Below are positions 46,551 to 56,143 of a stretch of DNA of 64,000 nt, in pieces. The position numbers and the translations under genes were made by a program. Origin of the DNA: Chitinophagaceae bacterium (GTDB lineage Bacteria; Bacteroidota; Bacteroidia; Chitinophagales; Chitinophagaceae); NCBI GenBank assembly GCA_947488765.1, contig CANLAE010000001.1, positions 1-64,000 on the forward strand. Reading direction: 5' to 3'. The notes below the pieces were generated by a model, which ran no database searches, was not told the origin of the DNA, and saw only the letters and a list, made by a program, of their open reading frames with translations. How positions within the stretch are numbered: position 1 is the stretch's first letter; each line of letters opens with the position of its first letter.

Positions 46551-47513
46551 TTATTTTCTGCTGATTGCTTTCTCTGCAGCTGCCACAATAAATGGAGTGT
46601 CTAAGCCAAATTTTATCAATAGTTCAAGCGGTTTTCCACTTTCGCCGAAAGAATCATTTACGCCAATATATTCAATAGGTATTGGGCAATGTTTGGCTGC
46701 AACTTGTGCAACACTATCTCCCAAACCACCAATTACATTGTGTTCTTCAACTGTTACGGCACACTTTGTTTTTTGAATGCTTTTCAAAATGGCTTCAGTA
46801 TCTAAGGGCTTAATTGTATGTATATTGATTACTTCAACACTAATTCCTCTTGCTTCTAAAATTTTTCCAGCTTCAATTGCTTTCCAAACCATGTGGCCAC
46901 ATGCAAAAATAGAAACATCAGTTCCTTCGCTCAATTGTTGTGCTTTACCAATTACAAAATCACTTCCATCTTCTTTGGTAAAATTTGCCCATTTGGGACG
47001 GCCAAAACGCAAGTACACCGGACCCTCATAAGCAGCTATAGCCTTTGTTGCAGCCTTTGTTTGATTAAAATCGCAAGGTACAATCACAGTCATACCCGGT
47101 AACATTTTCATTAAACCAATATCTTCTAAAATTTGGTGCGTTGCACCATCTTCTCCTAAAGTTAATCCAGCGTGAGAAGCACAAATTTTTACATTCTTTT
47201 CGCTGTAAGCAACACTTTGTCTTATTTGGTCATATACACGGCCTGTACTAAAATTTGCAAACGTAGTTGTGTATGGAATTTTTCCTCCAATTGTCATGCC
47301 GGCTGCAATACCTATCATATTTGCTTCTGCAATACCCACTTGAACAAAACGATTGGGAAAAGCTTTAATAAAAGGTCCAAGCTTTAAGCTGCCTGCAAGG
47401 TCGGCTGTAAGCACAACTACTTGTTCATTTTCCTGCCCAATTTCATAGATTCCTTCACCAAAACCACCACGAGTTTCTTTCTCATTCAAAAGGGCAATAT
47501 CTGAACATTTCAT
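46551..47513 (-). CDS. Transketolase C-terminal subunit (split enzyme)
   Basis: A 320-residue protein, the C-terminal half of a split transketolase: pyrimidine-binding domain (GFGEGIYEIGQENEQVVVLTADLAG, TTFANFSTGRVYDQIR, ASHAGLTLGEDGATHQ) and C-terminal domain. The ThDP-activating Glu is in GIAEANMIG. A separate N-terminal subunit is needed; it is not adjacent here, since neighbours are pdxH and the desaturase. A candidate promoter lies upstream. Confidence 0.9.
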   Translation of the reverse strand: MKCSDIALLNEKETRGGFGEGIYEIGQENEQVVVLTADLAGSLKLGPFIKAFPNRFVQVGIAEANMIGIAAGMTIGGKIPYTTTFANFSTGRVYDQIRQSVAYSEKNVKICASHAGLTLGEDGATHQILEDIGLMKMLPGMTVIVPCDFNQTKAATKAIAAYEGPVYLRFGRPKWANFTKEDGSDFVIGKAQQLSEGTDVSIFACGHMVWKAIEAGKILEARGISVEVINIHTIKPLDTEAILKSIQKTKCAVTVEEHNVIGGLGDSVAQVAAKHCPIPIEYIGVNDSFGESGKPLELLIKFGLDTPFIVAAAEKAISRK

Positions 47514-47531
47514 AAAATTTATTTTAATAAC

Positions 47532-47560
47532 GCAAAGTAAAGGAATTAGATTGAGGCAAA
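47532..47560 (-). promoter_or_regulatory. Candidate promoter for the transketolase half
   Basis: The minus strand shows TTTG (47557-47560) and TACTTTG (47532-47538) about 18 nt apart, close to the Bacteroidota consensus but one T short. The ATG follows at 47513. Confidence 0.35.
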
Positions 47561-47591
47561 TAAAAAAAGCTACCGTATTTGGTAGCTTTTT
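47561..47591 (-). terminator. Terminator of the desaturase gene
   Basis: Stem AAAAAGCTACC (47564-47574) / GGTAGCTTTTT (47581-47591) with a 6-nt loop, followed on the minus strand by further Ts. It lies 26 nt after the desaturase stop. Confidence 0.82.
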
Positions 47592-47616
47592 AAAATATTA
47601 TTCTTTGAATTAATGA

Positions 47617-48369
47617 TTAATTATTTACGTTGGCAGGTGTTCGAACCAATTGAATAATTCCAATAAAGTTTAAACCACGCATTACCTGATAGGTTAAATC
47701 AAACTCAAACCACTTCTTGGCAAAATTTGCATCTGTTTTATCGTGGTGGTGATTGTTTTGAAACAACTCCCCTAATAAAAATATTCCCCACGGACCTGTG
47801 TTTTTACTTTGATCAACACTATCAAAATTTCTGTAACCATATTTATGACCACACCAGTTTACAATAGCTCCTTGGATAGGGCCCATTAAGAAATGGATTG
47901 GCAATAATAAATACCACCATGCACTTGGCGCAAATACAACATAAACTGCGATATAAGAAAGGATAAAGAATAATCTAGTAAGACCATGATGACCAAACTT
48001 GTCTAGTTTTTCCCAAACAGGCAAGTAATCTTTTGTAAACTCATCACTTGGCATTGCTTTTTTAGTTAAGAATGACCTGTAAATGAGAATGGTACTTTTC
48101 ATCATTTGATACACATCTTTAAAAAAGTGTGGTGAATGCGGATCTTCTTCGGTATCACTATAAGCATGATGCATTCTGTGCAATACTCCATAAGCCCTTG
48201 GAACTAAATAAGATGACCCTTGAATAAACCAAGTACTTACATAAAATATGCGTTCCCAATTTTTGCTAGTTGTATACATTTTATGCGATGCAAATCGATG
48301 CAAGAAAAACGTATGAAAAAATAAGGATAAGAACCAATGTAATAGAAAAAACGTAATGATTACTACCAT
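47617..48369 (-). CDS. Acyl-CoA (delta-9-type) fatty acid desaturase
   Basis: A 250-residue membrane di-iron enzyme. Three His boxes are visible: FFLHRFASHK, HRMHHAYSD and LFQNNHHHDKTD. Four hydrophobic segments span the membrane around them. It introduces a double bond in acyl chains for membrane fluidity. It is short compared with full eukaryotic enzymes but normal for bacterial ones. Single gene, own terminator. Confidence 0.92.
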   Translation of the reverse strand: MVVIITFFLLHWFLSLFFHTFFLHRFASHKMYTTSKNWERIFYVSTWFIQGSSYLVPRAYGVLHRMHHAYSDTEEDPHSPHFFKDVYQMMKSTILIYRSFLTKKAMPSDEFTKDYLPVWEKLDKFGHHGLTRLFFILSYIAVYVVFAPSAWWYLLLPIHFLMGPIQGAIVNWCGHKYGYRNFDSVDQSKNTGPWGIFLLGELFQNNHHHDKTDANFAKKWFEFDLTYQVMRGLNFIGIIQLVRTPANVNN

Positions 48370-48665
48370 TTTAGTAGGGGTTTTGATTTGGGAGTGTAAT
48401 GTACTGTATAAATTCTACATAGCACATTTGTATTGATATTTTTTCAGTTAAGCGTTTGTTTTATTAAACAAAAAACAAAAAAACAACGGATTGTCAATAG
48501 AAAAAACCATACCAACATCAAACAGTACTAAAAATTTTAACATAGGCAACCATAGGTAACCTTACTTTATACTTTCACTAAGAGTTAGATAAAATAACTA
48601 TTACTTTTACAGTTGTTTATATCATTAAAAGTAGAAACACAAAATTAAAATTCGCAAAACCAAGC

Positions 48666-49571
48666 ATGAAAATTTCCGGTTTTTCATACGTTCGAAACGG
48701 CTTCGATTATGGCTGCCCCATTATCGAATCTATAGAATCTGTTTTGCCAATTTGCGATGAATTTGTAATTGCAGTGGGTGATTCAAATGATGGAACAAGA
48801 GAAGCAATTGCAAATATCCAATCCGATAAAATAAAAATCATTGATACCGTTTGGGATATGCAAATGCGCCAAGGGGGTAAAATCTTTGCGCAACAATCCA
48901 ATATTGCTTTAGATCATATTACAGGCGATTGGGCATTTCATATTCAGGCAGATGAAGTAATCCACGAAAAAAGTTTACCTAAAATTATAGATGCCCTTAA
49001 TGCAAATAATAACAACAAAGAAATAGAAGGTTTCATATTGCCATTCTTACATTTTTGGGGTGATTATTATCATATTCGCAATAGCAGAAGGGTACACAAT
49101 TATGAAATACGTTTGTTTAGAAATGAAGGTGTGATACGTTCTTATAAAGATTCACAGGGTTTTCGTAAGTACAACAATTTAGCCGAATATGAAACCAATG
49201 AAGAAAAAGGAAGCAAATTGCATGTAAAAAAAATAGATGCACCTGTTTTTCATTACAATGGCGTAAGATCAAAAAAATTAATGGCTAAAAAAAGCAATAA
49301 TTTTCAGGCGTTTTATGGAACCGAAGAATTTGTAGATCAAAAAGCAGAAACATTTGGCGATGATTACGATTTAAACTGGGTAGACCGAGTTGCAAAATTT
49401 ACAGATACACATCCATTGGTGATGAAAGACAAAATTGAACAAAATTCTTTTCGATTTGAGCATGATACATCAAAGGCAGTTTGGGTGAAGTTTGATAAAT
49501 GGCTGCAACCCATTGAAGATTTTTTAGGGTTTAAAATGGGTGAGTATAAAAACTATGAAATCATTAAATAA
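48666..49571 (+). CDS. Glycosyltransferase family 2 protein
   Basis: A 301-residue cytosolic GT-A enzyme. It has a Rossmann-like start KISGFSYVRNGFDYGCPIIESIESVLPICDEFVIAVGDSNDGT, an acidic QADEVIHE, and later a basic stretch. It lacks membrane helices. It transfers a sugar from an NDP-sugar to an unknown acceptor. It begins a run of four glycosyltransferase genes, of which the next starts only 22 nt downstream on the same strand, so they are likely linked in envelope polysaccharide synthesis. Confidence 0.8.
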   Translation: MKISGFSYVRNGFDYGCPIIESIESVLPICDEFVIAVGDSNDGTREAIANIQSDKIKIIDTVWDMQMRQGGKIFAQQSNIALDHITGDWAFHIQADEVIHEKSLPKIIDALNANNNNKEIEGFILPFLHFWGDYYHIRNSRRVHNYEIRLFRNEGVIRSYKDSQGFRKYNNLAEYETNEEKGSKLHVKKIDAPVFHYNGVRSKKLMAKKSNNFQAFYGTEEFVDQKAETFGDDYDLNWVDRVAKFTDTHPLVMKDKIEQNSFRFEHDTSKAVWVKFDKWLQPIEDFLGFKMGEYKNYEIIK

Positions 49572-49593
49572 TTGATTCCTTAAAAAAACAACA

Positions 49594-50652
49594 TTGCCTA
49601 AAAAAATATTTTTTGATGCAGAACGAATGAAATATCCTCATACAGGATTGTATCATTTTTGTTTGCAATTGGGTAATGCATTATTACAAAAAGTAGCACA
49701 TTCAGATAACTCCATTGAGATTTTTGCACCAAAAAAACATCTTGAATTATTCAATGAAAACAAAGGTTCAGTTCCCTTACATTTTTGGCATAAATATTTT
49801 TTGCCGAACACCAATAATATCAATGTGTGGCATGCTACACATCAAGACACCAATTATTTTCCATTCAATAAAAAGTTACCGGTTATTCTTACCATTCACG
49901 ATTTAAACTATTATCACGATAATAATAAAAACAGTATTAAAAGAAAGATATTCTTGAATGATTTACAAAAAAAAGTTGACCATAGTAGTCATTTGACTTT
50001 TATTTCAAAATACACTTTGGAGGATGTAAAAAAATATATTGACTTAAAGGACAAGCCAACAAGTATTATTTACAATGGTTGTAACATTATTGCTGAGGAT
50101 AAAATAAAACCGATGCATAAAAATATTGACACTCCTTTTTTATTTACCATTGGAACAATTACAGAGAAAAAAAATTTTCATGTTTTACCATCATTATTGG
50201 TTGATAACAATTACAGGTTAATTATTGCTGGCATTACACAAAATGAAAATTACAAATCAAAAATCATAGAAGCTGCAAAATTGTTATCTGTTGAAGATAG
50301 AATTCAATTTACTGGAGCTATTGATGAAGGTGAAAAATATTGGTATTACCAAAACTGTAACGCATTTGTATTTCCCTCATTGGCTGAAGGGTTTGGTTTG
50401 CCCGTAGTAGAAGCAATGCATTTTGGAAAACCTGTTTTTTTATCAACGGCTACTTCATTACCCGAGATTGCAGGTGATGCTGCATATTATTTTCAATCAT
50501 TTGATACAAAGCATATGCAAGAAATTTTTATAACCGGATTGAAAGATTTTGCATTGAACAACAAAGAAACAATTGTAAAGGCAAGAGCAAAAAAATTTAG
50601 TTGGGAGAAAGCTGCTGAACAATATCTAAAAATCTATCAATCGCTTTATTAA
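49594..50652 (+). CDS. Glycosyltransferase family 4 (GT-B)
   Basis: A 352-residue enzyme starting with TTG at 49594 (MPKKIFFDAERMKYPHTG); no nearby ATG gives the full N-terminus. The GT-B fold is shown by an N-terminal acceptor domain and a C-terminal donor domain with GTITEKKNFHVLPS and the E-x7-E motif EGFGLPVVEAM. It is a retaining glycosyltransferase. It follows the GT2 gene by 22 nt on the same strand and likely works with it. Confidence 0.87.
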   Translation: MPKKIFFDAERMKYPHTGLYHFCLQLGNALLQKVAHSDNSIEIFAPKKHLELFNENKGSVPLHFWHKYFLPNTNNINVWHATHQDTNYFPFNKKLPVILTIHDLNYYHDNNKNSIKRKIFLNDLQKKVDHSSHLTFISKYTLEDVKKYIDLKDKPTSIIYNGCNIIAEDKIKPMHKNIDTPFLFTIGTITEKKNFHVLPSLLVDNNYRLIIAGITQNENYKSKIIEAAKLLSVEDRIQFTGAIDEGEKYWYYQNCNAFVFPSLAEGFGLPVVEAMHFGKPVFLSTATSLPEIAGDAAYYFQSFDTKHMQEIFITGLKDFALNNKETIVKARAKKFSWEKAAEQYLKIYQSLY

Positions 50653-50660
50653 TTATACTT

Positions 50661-51617
50661 CTAAGCAATTTTTAAAAACATCTTAAAGCAAAAAATAAAT
50701 TTTCTGAAGTTTGATTTTCTTTTGTACGAAAGAATTTCTTTTCTGTATTTAAAAAAAAGAAACATTCTTTTAAAGTTGTTTGCTAAAGTGAAACTTTTAT
50801 AGCTCTCATTCAATTGTTGAAATACTTTTTTTTCTTTTAATTCCACTGGGCATTTTTCAAATTGCAATTGCATTCTTGTTCTAATCAAATCGAGTTTATT
50901 CTGCTTGTTTATATTTGTTTTTTTTCTTTTTACTCCTTTTGATTTTACGCCAAAAACATTTGACTGATGTTGACGATAGTGCACCAAAGGAATATCTATA
51001 AAATTCAACTTACTATTAAAAGTTGCCACAAATCCTAGCCAATAATCATGTGGAACCATTGTTGGAAAAGGATAACAATTTGGCAGAGTTGATTTGCGTA
51101 TTAACATTGCATGCCCAGCTGCTGTATTACCAATAGCATACATCAAAGGATTGTCGAAAGATATCAGACGTTTGATATCAGATAAATTTTTACCTGTTAA
51201 ATCCCCATTTTCATCCATCAATGCAGAGTTGCAATAAACGATTTCATAATTGTCTATATTTTCAAATAAAATACGCAGTTTGTCTTTGTGCCAAATATCA
51301 TCCTGATCTGAAGGTGCAATAAAATTGCCTGTTGCAAGCTTAAATCCTTTTTCAAAATTTTTAACATAGCCCAAATTAGATTCGCTTCTATAAATGGATA
51401 TGTTGGGATATTGATTAGTGTATTTTTCCAGAATTGATATTGTTTCATCAGTGCTGTTATCATCTACTATAATTATTTCAATATTGGGATACGTTTGTTC
51501 AATAATAGAATCCAATTGTTGCCTGATAAACTTTGCTCCATTGTAAGTAGCAATCACCACAGATATTAATGGATATTCATCATTTAATTTAATTTCATTG
51601 CTTATCAACTCACTCAT
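50661..51617 (-). CDS. Glycosyltransferase family 2 (GT-A)
   Basis: A 318-residue protein with PLISVVIATYNGAKFIRQQL, VDDNSTDETI and SDQDDIWHKDK (DxD-type metal site). Its closest visible relative in the window is the N-terminal half of the 51712 fusion, on the opposite strand. It is divergently arranged from that gene across 94 nt. Likely transfers sugar to cell-envelope glycans. Confidence 0.87.
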   Translation of the reverse strand: MSELISNEIKLNDEYPLISVVIATYNGAKFIRQQLDSIIEQTYPNIEIIIVDDNSTDETISILEKYTNQYPNISIYRSESNLGYVKNFEKGFKLATGNFIAPSDQDDIWHKDKLRILFENIDNYEIVYCNSALMDENGDLTGKNLSDIKRLISFDNPLMYAIGNTAAGHAMLIRKSTLPNCYPFPTMVPHDYWLGFVATFNSKLNFIDIPLVHYRQHQSNVFGVKSKGVKRKKTNINKQNKLDLIRTRMQLQFEKCPVELKEKKVFQQLNESYKSFTLANNFKRMFLFFKYRKEILSYKRKSNFRKFIFCFKMFLKIA

Positions 51618-51711
51618 TATTTATATTTTTACTTCTATAAATTGCCTGGTAACAATTTATGGAGTTAGTACTCAATTATCCTATTTTTATCCCTTTTAAG
51701 AAAAGCCTTTT

Positions 51712-53853
51712 ATGGATAATCCGCTTATTTCAATTGTTTTGTGTACGTACAATGGTGCTAAATATTTAGATGCCCAAATGCAGTCGCTTCTTAATCAAAC
51801 ATACCAAAACATTGAAATAATTATATCAGACGATTGCTCTACAGACGCAACGATAGAATTATTACAAAAGTATACTGAAAATACTAGTGTTCATCTATAT
51901 ATCAATTCCGAAAATATTGGTTATAGTAAGAATTTTGAAAAAGCCTTACTACTTGCCAAAGGAGAATTTATCTGTTTCTGCGATCAGGATGATATTTGGT
52001 TGCCTCATAAAATCGATCGATTATACCAAAACATTGGCAATCATTCTTTGATTTTTAGCGATAGCTTACTAATAAACAATGAAGGAAAAAGTTTAAATAA
52101 AAAACTATCGGATTTTAGAGTATTACAAAGTATATATGATTCAAAAAGTTTTGCAGTATCGAATATTGTATCTGGACATACAATGATGATTAACAGAAAC
52201 TTAATTGAGGATGCACTTCCTATCCCTGAAGTTTTTTATCATGATTGGTGGATTGCAATTGCTGCAGCAAATAAAAATGGTCTTCTGTATTTGAACGAAG
52301 TACTTACGCACTATAGACAACATGATGAAACTGTAACAAAAACTATTATCATTCCGAAAAGTGGATCAAGAACTTATTCTAAAAGACATCTGGATTATCT
52401 AGAAAAAATAGAATTGCTTGATGTTTTAAGAAAAAACAAAATAGAAAAGAATAAAGAATACTTAAATACATTATACAATCTTTATAAACTAAAAAGCAAA
52501 AACAAATACGCATGGCGTTTATTTTTCTTTTTATTAAAACATGAAAAAACAATTTTTAGATTTTCTAAGAAAAGTTTTATTAGTAACTTATTTGAAATTC
52601 GAAAGCAAGCAAGAGGAGAAAAACCATACCTCTTAACAAAAGTATTATTTATGAAATTTGCAATTAAGACAAATTTTCTTTTCAAAAACATACGCATTTT
52701 CAACTACCAAATTCCATTTCCTGCATTCCTTTGGTTTGCACTAGCTGCAATTGCTGCATTGGCCGAAATTAGCCGTGGCAGTGATGCTATTAATAATTAC
52801 CTCATATTCAAAAATGTTTTTTCGCATACCATTCACCAACAAAATTTATATGCTTTTTATCCTACAGAATATGCAGACTCCAATCATTACGGACCTTTAT
52901 TCAGTATTTTAATTGCACCTTTTGCTTTATTGCCATTGTATGTAGGTTGCTTTTTTTGGTGCATTGCCAATGCAGCATTTTTATATTTTGCCATCAAACA
53001 ATTACCAATTGCTAACAAACAACAACAAGTTGTTTTGTTAATTGGATTTTTAGAAATGATGACATCGATACATAATGTACAATTCAATCCAATGCTAACT
53101 GCATGGATATTATTGAGTTTTGTTTATGTAAAAAAAGGAAATGATTTTGTAGCAACACTATTTATTGCTGCGGGCTTTTTGGTAAAAATATATGGCATTG
53201 TAGGGCTTTGTTTTTTTCTGTTTTCTGAAAACAAAATCAAGTTTATACTTTCCTATATTTTTTGGATGATTGTATTTTTTTGTTTGCCAATGTTATTGTC
53301 TTCTCCACAATTTATTATTCAAACCTATCAGGATTGGTTTCATTCTCTGGTAGAAAAAAACCAGGGCAATATTGCATTACAACCTTTAGGTAATATGCAG
53401 GATATTTCTGCAATGGGCTTGTTCAGAAGAATTTTTCATTGGGAAAATTTTAAAAACATTTGGGTTATGGCGCCAGCAGCAGTGTTGATTTGTTTTCCAT
53501 TTTTAAGATTCAAACAATACAAAAATTTATCCTTTCAATTAACGTATTTAGCGGTTGTATTATTCAGCACCGTTCTTTTCAGTTCTTCAGCCGAATCTGC
53601 AACGTATGTTATTGCAGTTACCGGATTTGCTATTTGGTATGTAATACAAAATGATTTTTCCAATAAAACATTAACAGCATTATTGTGGTTGGTACTTATA
53701 CTTACGAGCATATCATCAACTGATTTATTTCCAAGATTTTTACACAAAGCTTTTGTAAGGCCTTATGCACTAAAAGCTTTACCCATTTTTATAGTATGGT
53801 TCCTTGCAATCTATCAATTGTGGCGAAAGGATTTTTCGATAGCTGAAAAATAA
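51712..53853 (+). CDS. GT2-GT87-like fusion protein
   Basis: A 713-residue protein. Residues about 1-230 form a GT2 domain (PLISIVLCTYNGAKYLDAQM, SDDCSTDAT, FCDQDDIWLPHK). Residues about 345-705 form an integral membrane module with about 8-9 hydrophobic helices and the extracytoplasmic motif YYLIFKN/NHYGPLFSILIAPF, typical of GT87/GT-C-like mannosyltransferases. The two are joined by a basic linker (about 240-345). The fusion suggests transfer of two sugars on a lipid-linked carrier, cytoplasmic then periplasmic. The start ATG is at 51712. Confidence 0.8.
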   Translation: MDNPLISIVLCTYNGAKYLDAQMQSLLNQTYQNIEIIISDDCSTDATIELLQKYTENTSVHLYINSENIGYSKNFEKALLLAKGEFICFCDQDDIWLPHKIDRLYQNIGNHSLIFSDSLLINNEGKSLNKKLSDFRVLQSIYDSKSFAVSNIVSGHTMMINRNLIEDALPIPEVFYHDWWIAIAAANKNGLLYLNEVLTHYRQHDETVTKTIIIPKSGSRTYSKRHLDYLEKIELLDVLRKNKIEKNKEYLNTLYNLYKLKSKNKYAWRLFFFLLKHEKTIFRFSKKSFISNLFEIRKQARGEKPYLLTKVLFMKFAIKTNFLFKNIRIFNYQIPFPAFLWFALAAIAALAEISRGSDAINNYLIFKNVFSHTIHQQNLYAFYPTEYADSNHYGPLFSILIAPFALLPLYVGCFFWCIANAAFLYFAIKQLPIANKQQQVVLLIGFLEMMTSIHNVQFNPMLTAWILLSFVYVKKGNDFVATLFIAAGFLVKIYGIVGLCFFLFSENKIKFILSYIFWMIVFFCLPMLLSSPQFIIQTYQDWFHSLVEKNQGNIALQPLGNMQDISAMGLFRRIFHWENFKNIWVMAPAAVLICFPFLRFKQYKNLSFQLTYLAVVLFSTVLFSSSAESATYVIAVTGFAIWYVIQNDFSNKTLTALLWLVLILTSISSTDLFPRFLHKAFVRPYALKALPIFIVWFLAIYQLWRKDFSIAEK

Positions 53854-53891
53854 ATTATTAAAAACTTCAGGGTTTGTTTATATTGTACAAT

Positions 53892-54779
53892 ATGTGGCAG
53901 CAATTATTACACGAAATACAAGAAGGCAATATTAAAAGCTTAGCTCGTACTATTTCATTGGTAGAAAATGAGTATGAAGGCTATGAAGAATTTTTGCAAA
54001 CGCTGCCCCATTCATCCAATAAAATAATTGGTATTACCGGACCACCGGGTGCCGGCAAAAGCACACTTGCTGATGCTTTAATTGGTTCAATTGTAGAAGC
54101 GGGAAAGTCAGTAGCCGTGCTATGTATAGACCCATCATCGCCTTTTAATTTAGGTGCATTATTGGGCGACAGAATTAGAATGAGTGAATGGTACAATCAT
54201 CCAAATGTATTTATTCGTTCATTGGCTACAAGAGGCAGCTTGGGCGGATTGCATCCTAAAATTATTGAGATTACAGATGTGCTGAAAGCTTCCAATTTTG
54301 ATTATATCATTATTGAAACTGTGGGCGTTGGTCAAAGTGAAATTGAAATTGCAGGATTAGCGGATACAACCATAGTTGTTGTTGTTCCTGAAGCTGGTGA
54401 TGAAGTACAAACCATGAAAGCAGGACTAATGGAAATTGCAGATATTTTTGTTGTGAATAAAGCCGACAGACCTGATGCAGATACTTTTGTGAAAAACCTC
54501 AACTTAATGTTGGCACCTACATTTCAGCAAGCAAATGAAGTAGCTGTTATTAAAACAATTGCTTCAAAAAGAGAAGGCATTCAAGAGCTCAGAGATGCCA
54601 TTGAAAAACACCAACAACACATTCAAGGCTCCGATAAAAAATATTGGTTGTTGGCTGAAAAAGCTTACCATTTAATTCAACAAAAAAGAATGACAGGGGT
54701 TGATAAAAAAATACTGAAACAAGAACTGGAAAGTAATAAGGAATCGAATTTGTATAAGTTTATTGGTAAGTATTTGTAG
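53892..54779 (+). CDS. meaB: Methylmalonyl-CoA mutase-associated GTPase MeaB
   Basis: About 295 residues from the ATG at 53892 (MWQQLLHEIQEG); a TTG at 53874 is upstream. The G1 loop GPPGAGKST, DPSSPFNLGALLGDRIRM, ETVGVGQSE and NKADRPDA are present. It guards B12 cofactor integrity on methylmalonyl-CoA mutase in the cytosol. No mutase gene is adjacent here. Convergent, ending 2 nt before the small membrane protein gene on the other strand. Confidence 0.95.
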   Translation: MWQQLLHEIQEGNIKSLARTISLVENEYEGYEEFLQTLPHSSNKIIGITGPPGAGKSTLADALIGSIVEAGKSVAVLCIDPSSPFNLGALLGDRIRMSEWYNHPNVFIRSLATRGSLGGLHPKIIEITDVLKASNFDYIIIETVGVGQSEIEIAGLADTTIVVVVPEAGDEVQTMKAGLMEIADIFVVNKADRPDADTFVKNLNLMLAPTFQQANEVAVIKTIASKREGIQELRDAIEKHQQHIQGSDKKYWLLAEKAYHLIQQKRMTGVDKKILKQELESNKESNLYKFIGKYL

Positions 54780-54781
54780 GG

Positions 54782-55015
54782 CTAGTTTTTCTGCTCCTCA
54801 GCAAGAAATTCTTTTTCTTTTTTCCACCAACGCCATCCCACAAAACCCATAATCAATAAAGGCATCATCATTAAATAAACAATGGCATTATTCAGTGCAG
54901 ATGCAGGTCCTTCACCCAATTGCTGTGCCGTTTTGGTACAAATAGAACATTGCGCATTGGATTGATAAAAACCCAAAATCAGAATAGTAAAAAATAAAAA
55001 TTTCAGCTGCTTCAT
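54782..55015 (-). CDS. Small membrane protein with CxxC near the N-terminus
   Basis: About 77 residues from the ATG at 55015 (MKQLKFLFFTILILGFYQ). A signal peptide or first TM (about 3-19) is followed by AQCSICTKTAQQLGEG and a second hydrophobic segment (about 45-62) with a charged tail ending EEQKN. The pair of cysteines (C-S-I-C) after the first TM could bind metal or heme, but no heme motif is present. Similar small proteins are common in Bacteroidota, with no known role. Confidence 0.6.
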   Translation of the reverse strand: MKQLKFLFFTILILGFYQSNAQCSICTKTAQQLGEGPASALNNAIVYLMMMPLLIMGFVGWRWWKKEKEFLAEEQKN

Positions 55016-55111
55016 GTCTATCTTGTTTCGAAAGCAAAGATAATTGCTTCTCATCTGTTAGAAAATGAATAACGATAAAACAATGAGAAAGTTTGCCAAA
55101 TTTCAATCCTT

Positions 55112-55825
55112 TTATAAATCTCCCAATTGTGGTCTTAATAATATTTCTTCCACACAAGCTTGTGGTGAAAGTTGTGCAGCAGCATATACCATTGTAGCAA
55201 CATCATTTGCTTCCATGATTCTTTTTTCGTCTACACCGCTTCCAATCCAACTATCGGTATAAGCTGCTCCGGGCAAAACCGCCGTAACTTTTATTTGATG
55301 GGGCTTCAGTTCTTCTCTTAAATTTTTACTAAATCCCAATAATGCATATTTGCTGATGCTGTAACTGCCACCATTTGCATAAGCTTGCAATGAGGCAATG
55401 GAACATATATTAAAAATATGTTTGGGTTGGTTTTTTTCTTTGGCTGCTGCTATCATTTTTGGCAACAACATTCTAGTCAAATGATAGGCACTGTATAAGT
55501 TTGTTGTAATCATTTGCTCCAACAAACCCTCTGCTTCATTATGTATTGAACCTGGCAAAAATTGTCCGGCATTATTAATTAAAATATCGGGAATTGCTTG
55601 TTTCAAGCACCATTCTGCAAAGGCTTTTAGCTCCTCTTTCTTGCTTACATCTACACTAAAAACATATATTTTACAATTAGGATATTGATGCACTATTTCT
55701 GCTGATGTAGCATTAAGTTGTTCTATATTTCTTGCGCCTAAAAAAAGCGTATTTCCACCAGCTGCAAATTTTAAAGCCATTGCTTTTCCCAATCCCTTTG
55801 ATGCACCTGTAATAATTATGATCAT
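55112..55825 (-). CDS. Short-chain dehydrogenase/reductase
   Basis: About 237 residues from the ATG at 55825 (MIIIITGASKGLGKAM). The cofactor loop TGASKGLG, ILINNAG, the catalytic YSISKY (Tyr, Lys) preceded by the Ser in SIASLQ, and PGAAYTD are intact. An NAD(P)-dependent oxidoreductase with unknown substrate. Single gene between the small membrane protein and rpmH regions. Confidence 0.9.
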   Translation of the reverse strand: MIIIITGASKGLGKAMALKFAAGGNTLFLGARNIEQLNATSAEIVHQYPNCKIYVFSVDVSKKEELKAFAEWCLKQAIPDILINNAGQFLPGSIHNEAEGLLEQMITTNLYSAYHLTRMLLPKMIAAAKEKNQPKHIFNICSIASLQAYANGGSYSISKYALLGFSKNLREELKPHQIKVTAVLPGAAYTDSWIGSGVDEKRIMEANDVATMVYAAAQLSPQACVEEILLRPQLGDL

Positions 55826-56034
55826 AATTGTATGTTGAATATGCAAAGTAAATGTAGTTGTATGTGAATATGGTGTAACATATTTTGTAATTACTTATCT
55901 GATAATACCACAATTCATGACAGTTTTTATGGATATTATCCTCTTTTAAAGCACAATTAACGTTTGGAAATTAAATTAATTAACCATAATACGGATAAAT
56001 TGAATCCGTAAAATTAAAAAAATCATATTTATGG

Positions 56035-56065
56035 TTTGTCAAATAGTTGCTGCACCTTATCTTTG
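56035..56065 (+). promoter_or_regulatory. rpmH promoter (perfect Bacteroidota type)
   Basis: TTTG at 56035-56038, exactly 19 nt, then TATCTTTG at 56058-56065: a full match to TTTG-N19-TAnnTTTG of the primary sigma factor. Transcription should start near 56072, giving a leader of about 70 nt before the rpmH ATG. It is the clearest promoter in the window. Confidence 0.85.
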
Positions 56066-56143
56066 CCGTCCTTTCACAAAATAGAGGCATGGTGGCCGCT
56101 GTTAAGTTGAAACAATATTTTTGGGTTAAGTAAATAAAAAACA

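Noticed and set aside
48370-48665. Regulatory RNA or promoter before the glycosyltransferase run
   Set aside because: AT-rich with no TAnnTTTG at a suitable place and no clear stem-loop; nothing to report for this roughly 300-nt gap.
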